This document shows positions 36,037 to 46,796 of a stretch of DNA of 64,000 nt, piece after piece. The notes under the pieces are model-generated. The model was not told the origin of the DNA. It saw only the letters and a list, made by a program, of their open reading frames with translations, and searched no databases. Source of the stretch: Pseudoalteromonas sp. P1-25 (GTDB taxonomy: Bacteria > Pseudomonadota > Gammaproteobacteria > Enterobacterales > Alteromonadaceae); NCBI RefSeq assembly GCF_001401805.1, contig NZ_LKDW01000017.1, forward strand, positions 26,942-90,941, read 5' to 3'. A program made the position numbers and the translations under genes. The stretch's first letter is position 1, and every line of letters begins with the position of its first letter.

Positions 36037-38072
36037 AAGCAATTTTTCTCCACCTCAGAAGTAACGGTTTCTACTGTGAGCTTAGGCGCTGAAAGCCATG
36101 TTAACCCTTCAACGATGTACCTTGGAACATTCCAATTCTCTTCCAATATTGCAAAGCGAAATGCAGTATCAGACTTGGCTAATTTTTTTGCCTCCAGCCA
36201 AGCTCGATTCGCATAATTCCCGCTTTTACGCATTTTAAACATCTTCATATTTGCTAAAATTAAAGCATCTTCAAAGCTTCTACCACATGCAGCCTGATTG
36301 TCCTCTTCAGGAACCTGGTAAGCAATTCTTCTATTCTCAATAACCTTCTCTGTATCAGTCTTATTCATTAATAGCTGCAAAAATGCACACTCTTCTTCTT
36401 TAAACCAATTTTTGATCGAAACATTGGATGTCCACTCCCCTTCGGCTACAGGACATTTAACTCTAACAAGCCTTGTTTTTCTTTTAACTTGCTTTACAGA
36501 GTCTAAGTCCGTAATTATTAGAGACTTTACTTCTAAAAAGTCCAATAGGGGGTAAAAAAGATGGGCGTATGCTCCACCAACTTCGATTGTAGAAACGTAT
36601 TGAGAAGACAGTTTACTATTCTCTTCAATTTCTTCTTCGACTAGTTGAATCAGTTTTGGCATCAAGATTCTTTCTGTAGTACCTTCGACCAATATAGCTT
36701 TATCTGCGAAGTACAAATCACACTTCGTTAATGTCATGTATTTGTGCAAAAATTTCTTATCGTTTGGACTAATCTTCTTTAAACCTTTCTTAAGATCCTT
36801 AATAATGGTGTATGGATTAGATATATTTGGGTACTTTAAAAAATACCGAATTGCATCAAAGTTTGCAGTATTTGCTATATGAGACGAGTGGGTCGTAATT
36901 ACAAACTGTACATTCCATTCTGGGTCATCTGGGTATGCCTCAGATAACTTTTTAACAATTTTTTGTAACTGACTTATAAAGACCTCTTGCATTTGAGGAT
37001 GGAGGTGAGCTTCCGGTTCTTCTACAAAAATTACATGCGTTGCAGGTCGAACCTCCAAAGATCTATATTCCTTATGATAAGACTCCAAATGGAGTAACAT
37101 ATAGATCAAGTGCCTTGTCCCCAGACCGTTGTAGCCCTCAGGCAAATGTACGTTACCTTCCCCCTTGTAGCATATCTTTGTATGTTCAGAGAGCAAGGAC
37201 TCTACATTCAGCAATGTTTGTGGCTGAATTACAGTTCCATCCATTCCGGGGAACCCAAGTAATCCCATTGCAGGCATAAGCTTTTGTAGCATCATGTCAA
37301 AGCTTTTCTGAATATCATGCTCCACTCCCTCTACAGAAGCTCTTAACTGTGATGCTAGCACTTGATCACTATTTATTGCATTGGGAGAAGATGCAGTTTG
37401 GAACATATTGTTCAGTAGCTTACCAATTACGTTTGTTTCTCCATCTTTTGCATGCTCTAGGGTTCGTTGAGCTCGGATAACATTACACATAATCAGAGGA
37501 TTAAACTCAACAGAGCCCGAAAATGCCCTAGTGTTAGAATTATCAGTTGGATCTAAAGCCAATACACTTAGGTCGTAACAAGAATTAATATTTTCCTTGA
37601 GGTGCTTAACAAAATGTACCGTGGTATCAACTTTCTCACTTGTATCTAAAGGAGTAAGAAGCTTAGAAATAGAGTCTAATTTGGGCTTATATACCATACA
37701 AACAATAGCTTCATGTGATGCTTCATCTACGTCAATTACAAAAGGAGATAACGGGCCGATATCTAATGCTTCAGTGTCATATTCTAAGGTACACGTTAAT
37801 GTAATACGAGGGAGTATACTTAAAACTTCAGCTACCTCTGCTTGATTATCTAAGGCTTTTTTAGCATCAAAAAACCTACTCTGATTTTCACTTGAAAAAT
37901 CTTCTAGTCGAACTGACTTACCTTGATCTCTCAAAAAACGCTCGAATATAGAGGTTAGAGATGTTTTTCCACTATTATTCCTGCCCACGATAACAGTAGT
38001 TTCTTTCTCTAGAGAAAGATTAACATCTTTCAATAAACGAAAGCCTTCAACACGAACATTTGTAATAGCCAT
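36033..38072 (-). CDS. gajA: GajA, OLD-family nuclease of a Gabija system
   Basis: The 679-residue class 2 OLD protein has an ABC-type ATPase with Walker A GRNNSGKT (30-37), an ABC signature-like YNGLGTRHLIYM (314-325), Walker B/H-loop FVEEPEAHLHPQ (349-360) and THSSHIA (394-400). A TOPRIM nuclease domain follows, with E463 in ILVEGTTE and D522/D524 in ITDLDS. GajA nicks DNA sequence-specifically and is restrained by ATP; phage-driven nucleotide depletion releases it. The start has GAGGTG upstream. It is followed by gajB with a 4-base overlap. The two genes are the standard Gabija set; no accessory gene is visible. The protein is longer than the type member (about 580) because of an enlarged TOPRIM C terminus. 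Confidence 0.9.
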   Translation of the reverse strand: MAITNVRVEGFRLLKDVNLSLEKETTVIVGRNNSGKTSLTSIFERFLRDQGKSVRLEDFSSENQSRFFDAKKALDNQAEVAEVLSILPRITLTCTLEYDTEALDIGPLSPFVIDVDEASHEAIVCMVYKPKLDSISKLLTPLDTSEKVDTTVHFVKHLKENINSCYDLSVLALDPTDNSNTRAFSGSVEFNPLIMCNVIRAQRTLEHAKDGETNVIGKLLNNMFQTASSPNAINSDQVLASQLRASVEGVEHDIQKSFDMMLQKLMPAMGLLGFPGMDGTVIQPQTLLNVESLLSEHTKICYKGEGNVHLPEGYNGLGTRHLIYMLLHLESYHKEYRSLEVRPATHVIFVEEPEAHLHPQMQEVFISQLQKIVKKLSEAYPDDPEWNVQFVITTHSSHIANTANFDAIRYFLKYPNISNPYTIIKDLKKGLKKISPNDKKFLHKYMTLTKCDLYFADKAILVEGTTERILMPKLIQLVEEEIEENSKLSSQYVSTIEVGGAYAHLFYPLLDFLEVKSLIITDLDSVKQVKRKTRLVRVKCPVAEGEWTSNVSIKNWFKEEECAFLQLLMNKTDTEKVIENRRIAYQVPEEDNQAACGRSFEDALILANMKMFKMRKSGNYANRAWLEAKKLAKSDTAFRFAILEENWNVPRYIVEGLTWLSAPKLTVETVTSEVEKNCL

Positions 38073-38394
38073 TCAGCACCTCAACTTTAATAGTCTTCCT
38101 TTACTAAAACCGACTTCATAATGAGTACTTAAAGTCTGAAATAGCATATTGGATATATCCTGCACTAAGAATATAACATTAATTACTTGATTAAAAATAA
38201 GTTATATTTTTTAGATAACTAGTAAATAACTCAAAAATTTTAGATCACGACATTTTCATATAATTTCAAAAAATACTCCTATTAGCTTTTTGATAAAACA
38301 AGCTGCGTGGTAACCAAAACTATCATGAAAAAGATTGTTATCTATAATATTGATGAGACTAACTGATCTATGAATGACATAAGAATAAGTTCAT
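38073..38394. other. AT-rich intergenic region upstream of gajA
   Basis: No gene is visible. The region holds the gajA promoter side and ends at the IS3 left inverted repeat. It is strongly AT-rich and I identify no operator. Confidence 0.5.
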
Positions 38395-38444
38395 TGAATC
38401 GCCCCGTGTTTGCCAGAGACTCAATAACTTGAGAAACTGGAACT

Positions 38445-39664
<1,220 letters not shown>

Positions 39665-39720
39665 CTTAAACAAACTGGTCTCCGATGAACTCGGGGCGAT
39701 TCACATAAGCTAATCATTTT

Positions 39721-40269
39721 TCAAACACTCAATTTTCGTCTCAAGTCTAATGGCATTCTCTGTAGCATAAGGTCTAACGTATCCTTAACTGTTTGGCGTT
39801 CTAGCTCTTCAACCTTTTCTCTTAAAACCTGAACATCGTCAACTAACTCAGGTTTACACTTACTTCGGACACCCGTTCTTCGTCGTAATCTTTGCTTGTT
39901 TTGTTCTATTTCAAATAGGTCTAGTAGTTCCGAGTTAACATCATCAAAAAAAGCTCGAATATCATCACTAAAACCTGAAGTACGAAATAAGCTTTGTGAC
40001 TTTATGGCAACTATCTCAGCAACGTCCGATTTTTTTATTTGATACAACGACTTCGGTGTTTTTCTGTCAGCTACTTTTCCATAATTTTTGATACTTTTTT
40101 CTTTTATCTCTTGGAGATCTAAAATCGCTCTCCAAGCTTTAAATGTTGTATGTCCAGTATCACCTCTGACCCACGATGGCTTATCTAACAATCCATCATT
40201 ATTTTTGTTTGGGCTATCTAAGCCGGAAAGAAAGTCATCAGTCATCAGCTCATCTAATTCATTCGACAT
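39721..40269 (-). CDS. ginD: GinD-like recombination accessory protein
   Basis: The 182-residue acidic-to-basic cytoplasmic protein is the last gene of the recombinase operon. Its ATG directly abuts the ginC stop (TAG then ATG), with GGAGG just upstream. It has no catalytic motif. A central basic helix (RLRRRTGVRSKCK) is followed by a coiled coil (VLREKVEELERQTVKDTLDLMLQRM). In GInt islands the fourth gene is a small protein required for recombination, and in strand-biased circularizing elements it is called srap. The position and size fit that role, probably DNA binding or synapsis. Confidence 0.7.
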   Translation of the reverse strand: MSNELDELMTDDFLSGLDSPNKNNDGLLDKPSWVRGDTGHTTFKAWRAILDLQEIKEKSIKNYGKVADRKTPKSLYQIKKSDVAEIVAIKSQSLFRTSGFSDDIRAFFDDVNSELLDLFEIEQNKQRLRRRTGVRSKCKPELVDDVQVLREKVEELERQTVKDTLDLMLQRMPLDLRRKLSV

Positions 40270-43035
40270 CTAAACCTCCATTTTATAAACATTTTGTTCA
40301 ATATTAGAAATTGCCTTTTCTATCATCTTTAAAATTTTCAATACGTTGTTTTGGTTAGCTGAATTCTCAAGTTGTTTTATTCTTTTATAACCTGAACGTA
40401 ATAAGGGCATATGATGCTCTATCACAACCCCCGGAATATTTTCATCTAAAGCTTCTTTAACAAAAGGCTGTATAGTTAACCAAATCCCTCTTAAATTTTC
40501 GCTTGTAATGACCGCATTTGAACAGTTTAAGCAAAATTCAGGTTTTGCATTATGAGGTGCCATATCTCCAAATTCAGCACACTTTGCTCGACTCTCTGCT
40601 CCCTCTCTGGGAATACATGTTGAGAAATGTGATGACTGAATAGAAATAATCCGCCCAGCTATTCGCTCCCTAAGCTCTAGAATCTCGCTAGGTGAGACTG
40701 CCTTTGTTAAGCTTTTTGCTTTACTTACATACCTTGAAAAGCCACCTAAATAGTTCTTACCGATCTTTTCTGAATCAATTAATAATGTATCTACAATAGA
40801 ATTAAGCACTTTAATTCGAGCTGATTTCATCAACAATTGGGGTTCTTTGTTACGAAGGTAAGCCATAAAAAAGGATTCATCTAAGTGACAAAACTGATGT
40901 CGAATAACAGCAGCGACATCTCCTTGATAACGAGTTAAAACCGCTTCAGCCCAAATATGACGAAAGGCATGTGCTGTTGGGTATCTAACATCTTGCTTTA
41001 ATTCATTTGAAATATCCATCATTGCCTTTTGATCTAAAGTAATACGGTCTGCTTTTAACCACTCTTTAGTTTCTTCGGAAAGGTACTTTTCAACTACCAA
41101 ACTATGTTCAAAGTTTGATATTTTTCCAGTTTTATTAAACTCAATTAACGACTCTTTAAATCTTTTCTGGGGTTTATTTCCGGCAAATGAACTACATTGT
41201 AGCTTTGTTAGATCTCTATTAACTTCTCGATATGTTTCTAATAATTTCTGCGCCTTTGAGCCTGTAATATCGTATTTACTCATTAACACTTCTAATTTTT
41301 TTGCCTGTTTTTCCGACAGGTATTGTTTGCTTAATAACTTTTCTAAGAGCGAAACCTCTTTGAATGGTTTGTATCTTTGAACAAAGTTATCCCAATTGGC
41401 CTTAACTCTATGTTCAATAATATGTTCAGATTCATTTCGAGTATTCAAACTTTGGTTTCCGCCTGTAAACCTATACAAGCAGGGTTCACTGGCAGATGGT
41501 TTAAATAAATGGTTAAGCTGAGCTGCTATCTGATAACACTGAGATGTAATTTCTCTTTCGACTTTTAATTTGTCATGAGTTTTAGGAACAACCCATTTTA
41601 ACTTAAACCTAAAGGGAACATGAGAGTTATCCAATATATCGTTATTAGGTTCAACATATATTGCTGTTAAAGGGAAGCCAAATTCACTTGCTCTGTAACC
41701 TAGCCATGAAACAACTAATGTAGTCATTGCATGAGTTACACGGTCCATTTCAACAGTTAGATCAGTTATATTTTTCCCAAGAGCTCCACCCATTAACTCC
41801 GTGGCCCAAGATCTTAATGACTTTTTAAATGCATTTATATTGAGCTTACGAGCGATGACTATTTCAGCCATCTTCTGATAAACACCTTCAACCGATACAT
41901 CTGATAAGCGCTTACTATCTATAAATGTCTTATCTAATGATTGAAGATATCCCTCCCATACTTGAGCAGGAGGTTTAAGAGATTGAAAAGGATAAAACTT
42001 TTGAAGCATTAAAATGCGAATTATTTCTACAGCATCAAACCGTAATTCAAGCCCTAGTGACTTTACCAATGCACTGATACAACTGTCACTTAAAGATAAG
42101 GCTCTTTCTGCATGTAAGTTATATTGCTTAAATAGCTCTTCTGCTGTTGCTATATGTACCTTCTCTTTAGTGCGCCAAAGGCTTTCTTTCTCATGAACAT
42201 TAGGTATAAATGTGCCTTGAATTGTCTCAAGTATCACGCGACCCCAGTAACTTCTGGTTCCATGCCCTGCATTTTTGAATTTGAACTTAGTTGCAATTGA
42301 GCCTATGACTTCATAACTAATTAAAGTATAAAAATAGTCTTTTTCGTAAACTTGCCTCATATAGTCAATATAATATTGTCCCATTTCCAAGCCCAAAAAG
42401 TTATAACTTCCTCCTAGTTTGTATTGGTTAAAACTAATGTTTAGAAGTGATTTACAAGCATCATCTAGAGAGTCTCTAAATGCTTTAAGGGTTAGATCAT
42501 GACTTAACAGTCCTGTTATTCCTGTTACCTGCAGTTTATTTCTTATATTTATAATATTCGCATTATTATAAGTCGCTTTATAGGAAGGCGCTGATAAGCG
42601 ATTAAAAAAACCTTTATCACCTACTGATTGGGTCAAGAAGCTTGTATGGAAATCTTCTATATTGCTGATTGATAAGCTCTTACATCCATTGAAGTTTAAG
42701 AAAGCAAAAAGGTGTATCACCATTTGATATATTGCAAAAGCTCCTTGGGATGAATTAGTAGATAAGCCATGTAAAAAGAATAACTTTGCATACTCTTCAG
42801 ATGTTAGTGAGTAAAACTGACCTTTTAAGGTTAATTTAGCTGACTCCTCAAGCTTTGTAAGGTCTTTATGAAATATTGAAAAATCTAATCGCCTTGTGCC
42901 TTTGGTATTCCTGAAAACAAGAATTGAATCAAAAATGTCTCCTTCAGATTTTAAAAAATCGGGATGAGCCATTAGCTTTTCATTTTGGGTTTCCCAAAAG
43001 CTTTTTAACTCGAATGTGCTAAAACTTGGCTGCAT
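40270..43035 (-). CDS. ginC: GinC-like large tyrosine recombinase
   Basis: The 921-residue protein has a C-terminal tyrosine-recombinase fold: box I arginine in WLGYRASEFGFP (about residue 445), box II HAFRHIWAEAVL (about 700), then IRHQFCHLDESFFMAYLRN with the third histidine and a candidate nucleophilic tyrosine. After the catalytic part comes a cysteine cluster (FSTCIPREGAESRAKC ... FCLNCSNA) that looks like a zinc-binding module, rare in integrases. It is about two to three times the length of ordinary phage integrases. It starts with GGGGGGAGA upstream, eight bases after ginB. It acts with the other two recombinases in island insertion and excision. Confidence 0.8.
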   Translation of the reverse strand: MQPSFSTFELKSFWETQNEKLMAHPDFLKSEGDIFDSILVFRNTKGTRRLDFSIFHKDLTKLEESAKLTLKGQFYSLTSEEYAKLFFLHGLSTNSSQGAFAIYQMVIHLFAFLNFNGCKSLSISNIEDFHTSFLTQSVGDKGFFNRLSAPSYKATYNNANIINIRNKLQVTGITGLLSHDLTLKAFRDSLDDACKSLLNISFNQYKLGGSYNFLGLEMGQYYIDYMRQVYEKDYFYTLISYEVIGSIATKFKFKNAGHGTRSYWGRVILETIQGTFIPNVHEKESLWRTKEKVHIATAEELFKQYNLHAERALSLSDSCISALVKSLGLELRFDAVEIIRILMLQKFYPFQSLKPPAQVWEGYLQSLDKTFIDSKRLSDVSVEGVYQKMAEIVIARKLNINAFKKSLRSWATELMGGALGKNITDLTVEMDRVTHAMTTLVVSWLGYRASEFGFPLTAIYVEPNNDILDNSHVPFRFKLKWVVPKTHDKLKVEREITSQCYQIAAQLNHLFKPSASEPCLYRFTGGNQSLNTRNESEHIIEHRVKANWDNFVQRYKPFKEVSLLEKLLSKQYLSEKQAKKLEVLMSKYDITGSKAQKLLETYREVNRDLTKLQCSSFAGNKPQKRFKESLIEFNKTGKISNFEHSLVVEKYLSEETKEWLKADRITLDQKAMMDISNELKQDVRYPTAHAFRHIWAEAVLTRYQGDVAAVIRHQFCHLDESFFMAYLRNKEPQLLMKSARIKVLNSIVDTLLIDSEKIGKNYLGGFSRYVSKAKSLTKAVSPSEILELRERIAGRIISIQSSHFSTCIPREGAESRAKCAEFGDMAPHNAKPEFCLNCSNAVITSENLRGIWLTIQPFVKEALDENIPGVVIEHHMPLLRSGYKRIKQLENSANQNNVLKILKMIEKAISNIEQNVYKMEV

Positions 43036-43043
43036 TCTCCCCC

Positions 43044-45314
43044 CTATATTGAGTGAAACACACTGATTGAAACATTATTTAACTTCATTTTTTTAAACAT
43101 ATTGTTTCCCTCTAGTACTGAATGCTTTGTTAAAATACTTAAAACATAGCTGATCCACTCCACAGTAGGTACTACTGTCTTATACAAGTAGCTTGGGTTT
43201 GTACTCAGTAACTTTTTATAATTCGCTTCAAATTCATATAGATAATTTTTCATTTTAAAAACAGTTAAAGGGCTATCAATTACATAAATATGATCAAACC
43301 TTTCAGTGTCTTGTTTTTTGTCAGGAGATAAAACACCAACTTCATTAATTCTTCCTTTTTGCTGATTTGTTACTACCTTTAATCTCATAATCATTTCATG
43401 ACTTTTTCGAGATATGTGTTCAGTAACGTCATAAAACTCTTCATTGAACCTAGATACTTCATTTTCATCAAATTCTTCAGCTAAATTAAAAACATTATTT
43501 ATTAAATCAATCATCACATTACGTGTAATTCGACCAGAAGCATTTATCCATTCTTCGTTCTCTGCATTTAAATAATGCATTTTTTCGGTTCTGTTGGTGT
43601 GAGAATTTCTATTAGTCAAATAATATAATGTATATGGATCACTAAAAGCATGAACAGCTGAGTTTTTTATCGCTTTAAGCCCAAAAAGAACACTATGGCA
43701 TAACGAACCAGACTCCCTAGCTAACACTTCTCGTTCTGATAGTGGCTTTTTAGTTATAGCTAGATGGTTGCTATTTGAGTGAACACCATTTTTAATTAAC
43801 TTTATTAATACTTCAGAAATAACAGGAGGGATGTTTCCACTATGTAAATGTGTTTTCTGTATTACATCTTTAATGAAATCAAGATTTAAAAGCTCGAACA
43901 AAACACCGGATAAAGAGTAAAAGCCGTCAAATATTCCAGGTATGCTTGAGCTAAGCTTAACAAGACTCCCATCACCGCATTGATTTATAAAGCTATATAA
44001 AGCCTTCCCTGTTACCAATTTTGTAGATATAGAATGTGTTGTATGTATAGAATTTGCTCTTCCTTTAAAGTACTCACACTCAATGTGGGTTACTCGGCCT
44101 CCAATTTTAAGGTAACGGAAAGAATTTTTACTTAACTTCCCAATATCTGATGGTTGGACCGCAAAGCTTGCCATCAACCATGAAAAAAATAAATTTTCAA
44201 TTTCTGATATTGGTAAGTTCTGGGTATCAGAACAAAGTTGTTTTAATTCATTAAGTCCGAATAATGGACTACTTGCTCCAGCCATAGAGAAACTCTCAGA
44301 AAGAAAGGAGTTACTTAACTGACCTTTAGTAGGCCCTTTAGTTGAAATAAAAAGTCGATTTAATTCTATTTCACTGTCTAAAGCAGGTAGGATTCTTACA
44401 AAACTCTTTTTATTACTTGTATTAGCTAATAAAACAAGTATTAAGGCATTTCGGAGTTTAGGTTCTTTTTCTTTCAGACGGTGATATTTATACAGTAAGC
44501 AAAATATTGACCGCCCTGTAAAAGATTTTTTATAGTATTTAACATTCTTATTTGGGCCTAGCATTTTGAAATCGTACAAAGAGAAATCAGATAGTTCTAA
44601 AAACCTTTTTAGAGCTAGCTTACATTCATAAAGCTCTATTATTATTGACGACGCTGTAGCTCTTAGTGAACGAATGGTTATTTTTGGCGATGCAAGAACC
44701 TGGTATAATTGATTACCAATTCCAATATCATCATTTCTTAGCCAGTCTAACTCACCAAAATAACCAGCTAACGAAATTTGCTTCTTATTGAAATTCGGAC
44801 TTACTTTAGTTTTATAAATTTCGAAAAGATATTGTAATTGCTCTGGCTCAACAGATGAGCTCAATTCACTTGATCTTTCTAAAGCATAAAATAAAACTGT
44901 TCTTAGCTTTCGAAGTGCGCTTTCGCCTCCATGATTATTCAAGGTATCAAAACGATAAGACTCGTATTCCTTTAGAACAGTATAAGGATTTTTTATTTTT
45001 GTGTTGTTTAACCACTCTACAAAAAGGTGAGCTGAACCAGTGAAGCGATACTTTGCTGAAGGTGGGGCAAATTCATCTAAAAATGAATAATTATAAGAAG
45101 CAATAATAGCTTTAAAAATTAATCGTTTATATGCCCCACCTTTAATATCAAAAGAAATAACCCTCTCTGGTGTATTTTTTATCGCAGGTACAACAATCGA
45201 AGTAGCTGAGAGCGGATATCTGAAGCTTGCTGGTTCATTTGAGTTGGAATTTCTTCTTACTATTGATTCGTAATAGCTAGAGTTATGACTCGGTACTCTT
45301 TTCATATCATCCAA
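43044..45314 (-). CDS. ginB: GinB-like recombinase-fold protein, degenerate active site
   Basis: The 756-residue protein is the middle member of the recombinase trio. It has a weakly recognisable tyrosine-recombinase C-terminal layout, with a box I-like segment FAVQPSDIGKLSKNSFRYLKIGGR. I cannot find a convincing HxxR box II or nucleophile context, so it may be catalytically inactive, like the tfp protein of strand-biased circularizing elements. The frame overlaps the ginA stop by eight bases, starting at TTG with GGAG seven bases upstream; an ATG at 45305 is the alternative. It is low in GC and asparagine/serine-rich, as is the rest of the operon. Confidence 0.7.
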   Translation of the reverse strand: MDDMKRVPSHNSSYYESIVRRNSNSNEPASFRYPLSATSIVVPAIKNTPERVISFDIKGGAYKRLIFKAIIASYNYSFLDEFAPPSAKYRFTGSAHLFVEWLNNTKIKNPYTVLKEYESYRFDTLNNHGGESALRKLRTVLFYALERSSELSSSVEPEQLQYLFEIYKTKVSPNFNKKQISLAGYFGELDWLRNDDIGIGNQLYQVLASPKITIRSLRATASSIIIELYECKLALKRFLELSDFSLYDFKMLGPNKNVKYYKKSFTGRSIFCLLYKYHRLKEKEPKLRNALILVLLANTSNKKSFVRILPALDSEIELNRLFISTKGPTKGQLSNSFLSESFSMAGASSPLFGLNELKQLCSDTQNLPISEIENLFFSWLMASFAVQPSDIGKLSKNSFRYLKIGGRVTHIECEYFKGRANSIHTTHSISTKLVTGKALYSFINQCGDGSLVKLSSSIPGIFDGFYSLSGVLFELLNLDFIKDVIQKTHLHSGNIPPVISEVLIKLIKNGVHSNSNHLAITKKPLSEREVLARESGSLCHSVLFGLKAIKNSAVHAFSDPYTLYYLTNRNSHTNRTEKMHYLNAENEEWINASGRITRNVMIDLINNVFNLAEEFDENEVSRFNEEFYDVTEHISRKSHEMIMRLKVVTNQQKGRINEVGVLSPDKKQDTERFDHIYVIDSPLTVFKMKNYLYEFEANYKKLLSTNPSYLYKTVVPTVEWISYVLSILTKHSVLEGNNMFKKMKLNNVSISVFHSI

Positions 45315-46530
45315 AGCTGCACTCCTTTAAAAGCTGCTCTTTTAGACCGCAGCTATGAATATATGATTTTGTTACTGAATTAGAAAATTGGCCATCAACT
45401 TTATGCCCTAGCCTGTTCGCAGTGGTTAAATAAATAGCCGATGTTGTTGTAATTGATTCATAATGTTTATTAGCTCCCTCACACAAATTATAAAATATAT
45501 CAGTTCCAAAGGAGTGCCGAAGATGATGATAAACATTCGTGAACTCAATATTTTGATATGATCTATAAACTTCTGGATTATTTTGTATTTCCTTAATCAC
45601 TTTATTGCGAGTCTTAGCAAAAGTATCGGTACCAAACTTTGTTGAAATACATCTTCCACGAGTCAGGTTAGTAGAATTTGAAACGAATAAATGATTTGAG
45701 TCTGTAAGAGGTCGTTCTAAACGAAAATACTGTTCCATTTTTTCTAATAAGTATCTAGGTATATATAGGAATCTAGAGCGGCTATATTTTGTATAGAGTG
45801 ATGAGAGGTAATATTTGAACTCTTCTTTGTGCGGCTGCTTCTTCAGCTCCTTGAAAAGAGATAGCAATCCCTTGTATTTCTGAGTGCTTTCATTAAAGTC
45901 TTTAAGTAGAAACCCTTGATTTTCTTTAGAACGACACCCTAACTCACCTCCATTTCTCAAAATGATTTCTTCAAGTAAAGAGCTTGTACTTTGATAAATC
46001 AGCTCCCTTGTTTGAGGTAACAAATACTTCACACTTAAACTAGGTTTAGAGTTACTTCTCGCGATAGGGATATGGGAAGATTTGATGCCAATATTTTTAT
46101 ATTTATTGTCCAAAAAATACTGTAGCCAATTGTAATAAGCTTTTAAAGAGTTTACGGCTTGATTTGCAACAGCTTCGCTACTCTGGCATTCTGTTATAAG
46201 GTACTCATTAATATAGTCATTTATTAATTCCTGGGGCAAAGCTGTATGTATACTAAGAGTAATATTTCCTTCACCCTCGAACTTATCAACCCACTCTAAA
46301 AACCGCCCAAGATGATTACAAATTTTATAACTTGCATCTGCACCAATAAACACTTCTTCAAACACATTTTCAATTAGATCTGAGTTCCTATTTTTCCTCT
46401 TTATCAACTCTATTTTTTTACCTGCAACTTCTGTATAGCGAGCAAATAGGCAAGGAAGGAGTATAGGAACACTGTCACTATCTAGATAAATGTTGTGTTT
46501 ATTTATTTTTTTATCACTGTATCTGTGCAT
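45307..46530 (-). CDS. ginA: GinA-like tyrosine recombinase
   Basis: The 407-residue tyrosine recombinase/integrase shows box II HHLRHSFGTDIFY (about residue 341), the LGHK histidine motif (about 376) and the catalytic tyrosine in TKSYIHSCG (about 393). An N-terminal SAM-like core-binding domain precedes it (LGRFLEWVD ... LKAYYNWLQYFL). It is the first gene of the operon, and its start lies about 85 bases inside the island end. I take the ATG at 46530, although a TTG one codon upstream is open. The host dinB promoter reads straight into this gene. Confidence 0.82.
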   Translation of the reverse strand: MHRYSDKKINKHNIYLDSDSVPILLPCLFARYTEVAGKKIELIKRKNRNSDLIENVFEEVFIGADASYKICNHLGRFLEWVDKFEGEGNITLSIHTALPQELINDYINEYLITECQSSEAVANQAVNSLKAYYNWLQYFLDNKYKNIGIKSSHIPIARSNSKPSLSVKYLLPQTRELIYQSTSSLLEEIILRNGGELGCRSKENQGFLLKDFNESTQKYKGLLSLFKELKKQPHKEEFKYYLSSLYTKYSRSRFLYIPRYLLEKMEQYFRLERPLTDSNHLFVSNSTNLTRGRCISTKFGTDTFAKTRNKVIKEIQNNPEVYRSYQNIEFTNVYHHLRHSFGTDIFYNLCEGANKHYESITTTSAIYLTTANRLGHKVDGQFSNSVTKSYIHSCGLKEQLLKECSFG

Positions 46531-46542
46531 CAATTAACTTAC

Positions 46543-46562
46543 TTAGATAACTCTTTATCTAA
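46543..46562. promoter_or_regulatory. Inverted repeat upstream of ginA
   Basis: TTAGATA and TATCTAA form a 7-bp inverted repeat with a 6-base centre, 13 bases upstream of the ginA ATG. It could be an operator or a recombinase arm site; nothing decides between them. Confidence 0.5.
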
Positions 46563-46603
46563 AGTTAGCAGAAACAGGTTTACTTACAAATAAACCCCAC
46601 AGA

Positions 46604-46618
46604 TAACACCCTCGAGTT
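46604..46618. other. Island right end (candidate attachment/recombinase site)
   Basis: Reading inward on the minus strand, the end begins AACTCGAGGGTGTTA. This resembles the left-end AACTTCGGGTATAA in inverted orientation. It directly abuts dinB codon 13. Confidence 0.5.
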
Positions 46619-46656
46619 TAAAAGCAGTCCATGTCGATATGAATAAACTTTTTCAT
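46619..46656 (-). pseudogene. dinB: dinB 5' portion (first 12 codons)
   Basis: From the ATG at 46656 the minus strand reads MKKFIHIDMDCF, the N terminus of DNA polymerase IV. It then meets TAA formed with the first island base. Bases 46619-46620 are the first two of the split tyrosine codon. Together with 12423-13437 it rebuilds a complete 351-residue DinB. Confidence 0.93.
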
Positions 46657-46669
46657 TACCACATAACAA

Positions 46670-46685
46670 CTGTTTATTTATACAG
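46670..46685. promoter_or_regulatory. LexA (SOS) box of the host dinB
   Basis: CTGTTTATTTATACAG fits CTGT-N8-ACAG exactly and lies 13 bases upstream of the dinB ATG. Because of the insertion this SOS promoter now transcribes a 12-codon leader and then the ginABCD operon. Confidence 0.9.
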
Positions 46686-46796
46686 CCATTATTAAGGATT
46701 CACTTTCATTAAGCAAGGTTAATAAAGCCAGTTTACTTGCTAAAGTAAAATCGCTAGTAAGTTTGGCGTTTAAATTAAGCAAGCTTTATACAGCTT

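Noticed and set aside
36033..38072. PARIS or retron-associated OLD system
   Set aside because: The neighbour is a UvrD-like helicase with full SF1 motifs, and there is no reverse transcriptase or AriB-type protein; Gabija fits best.
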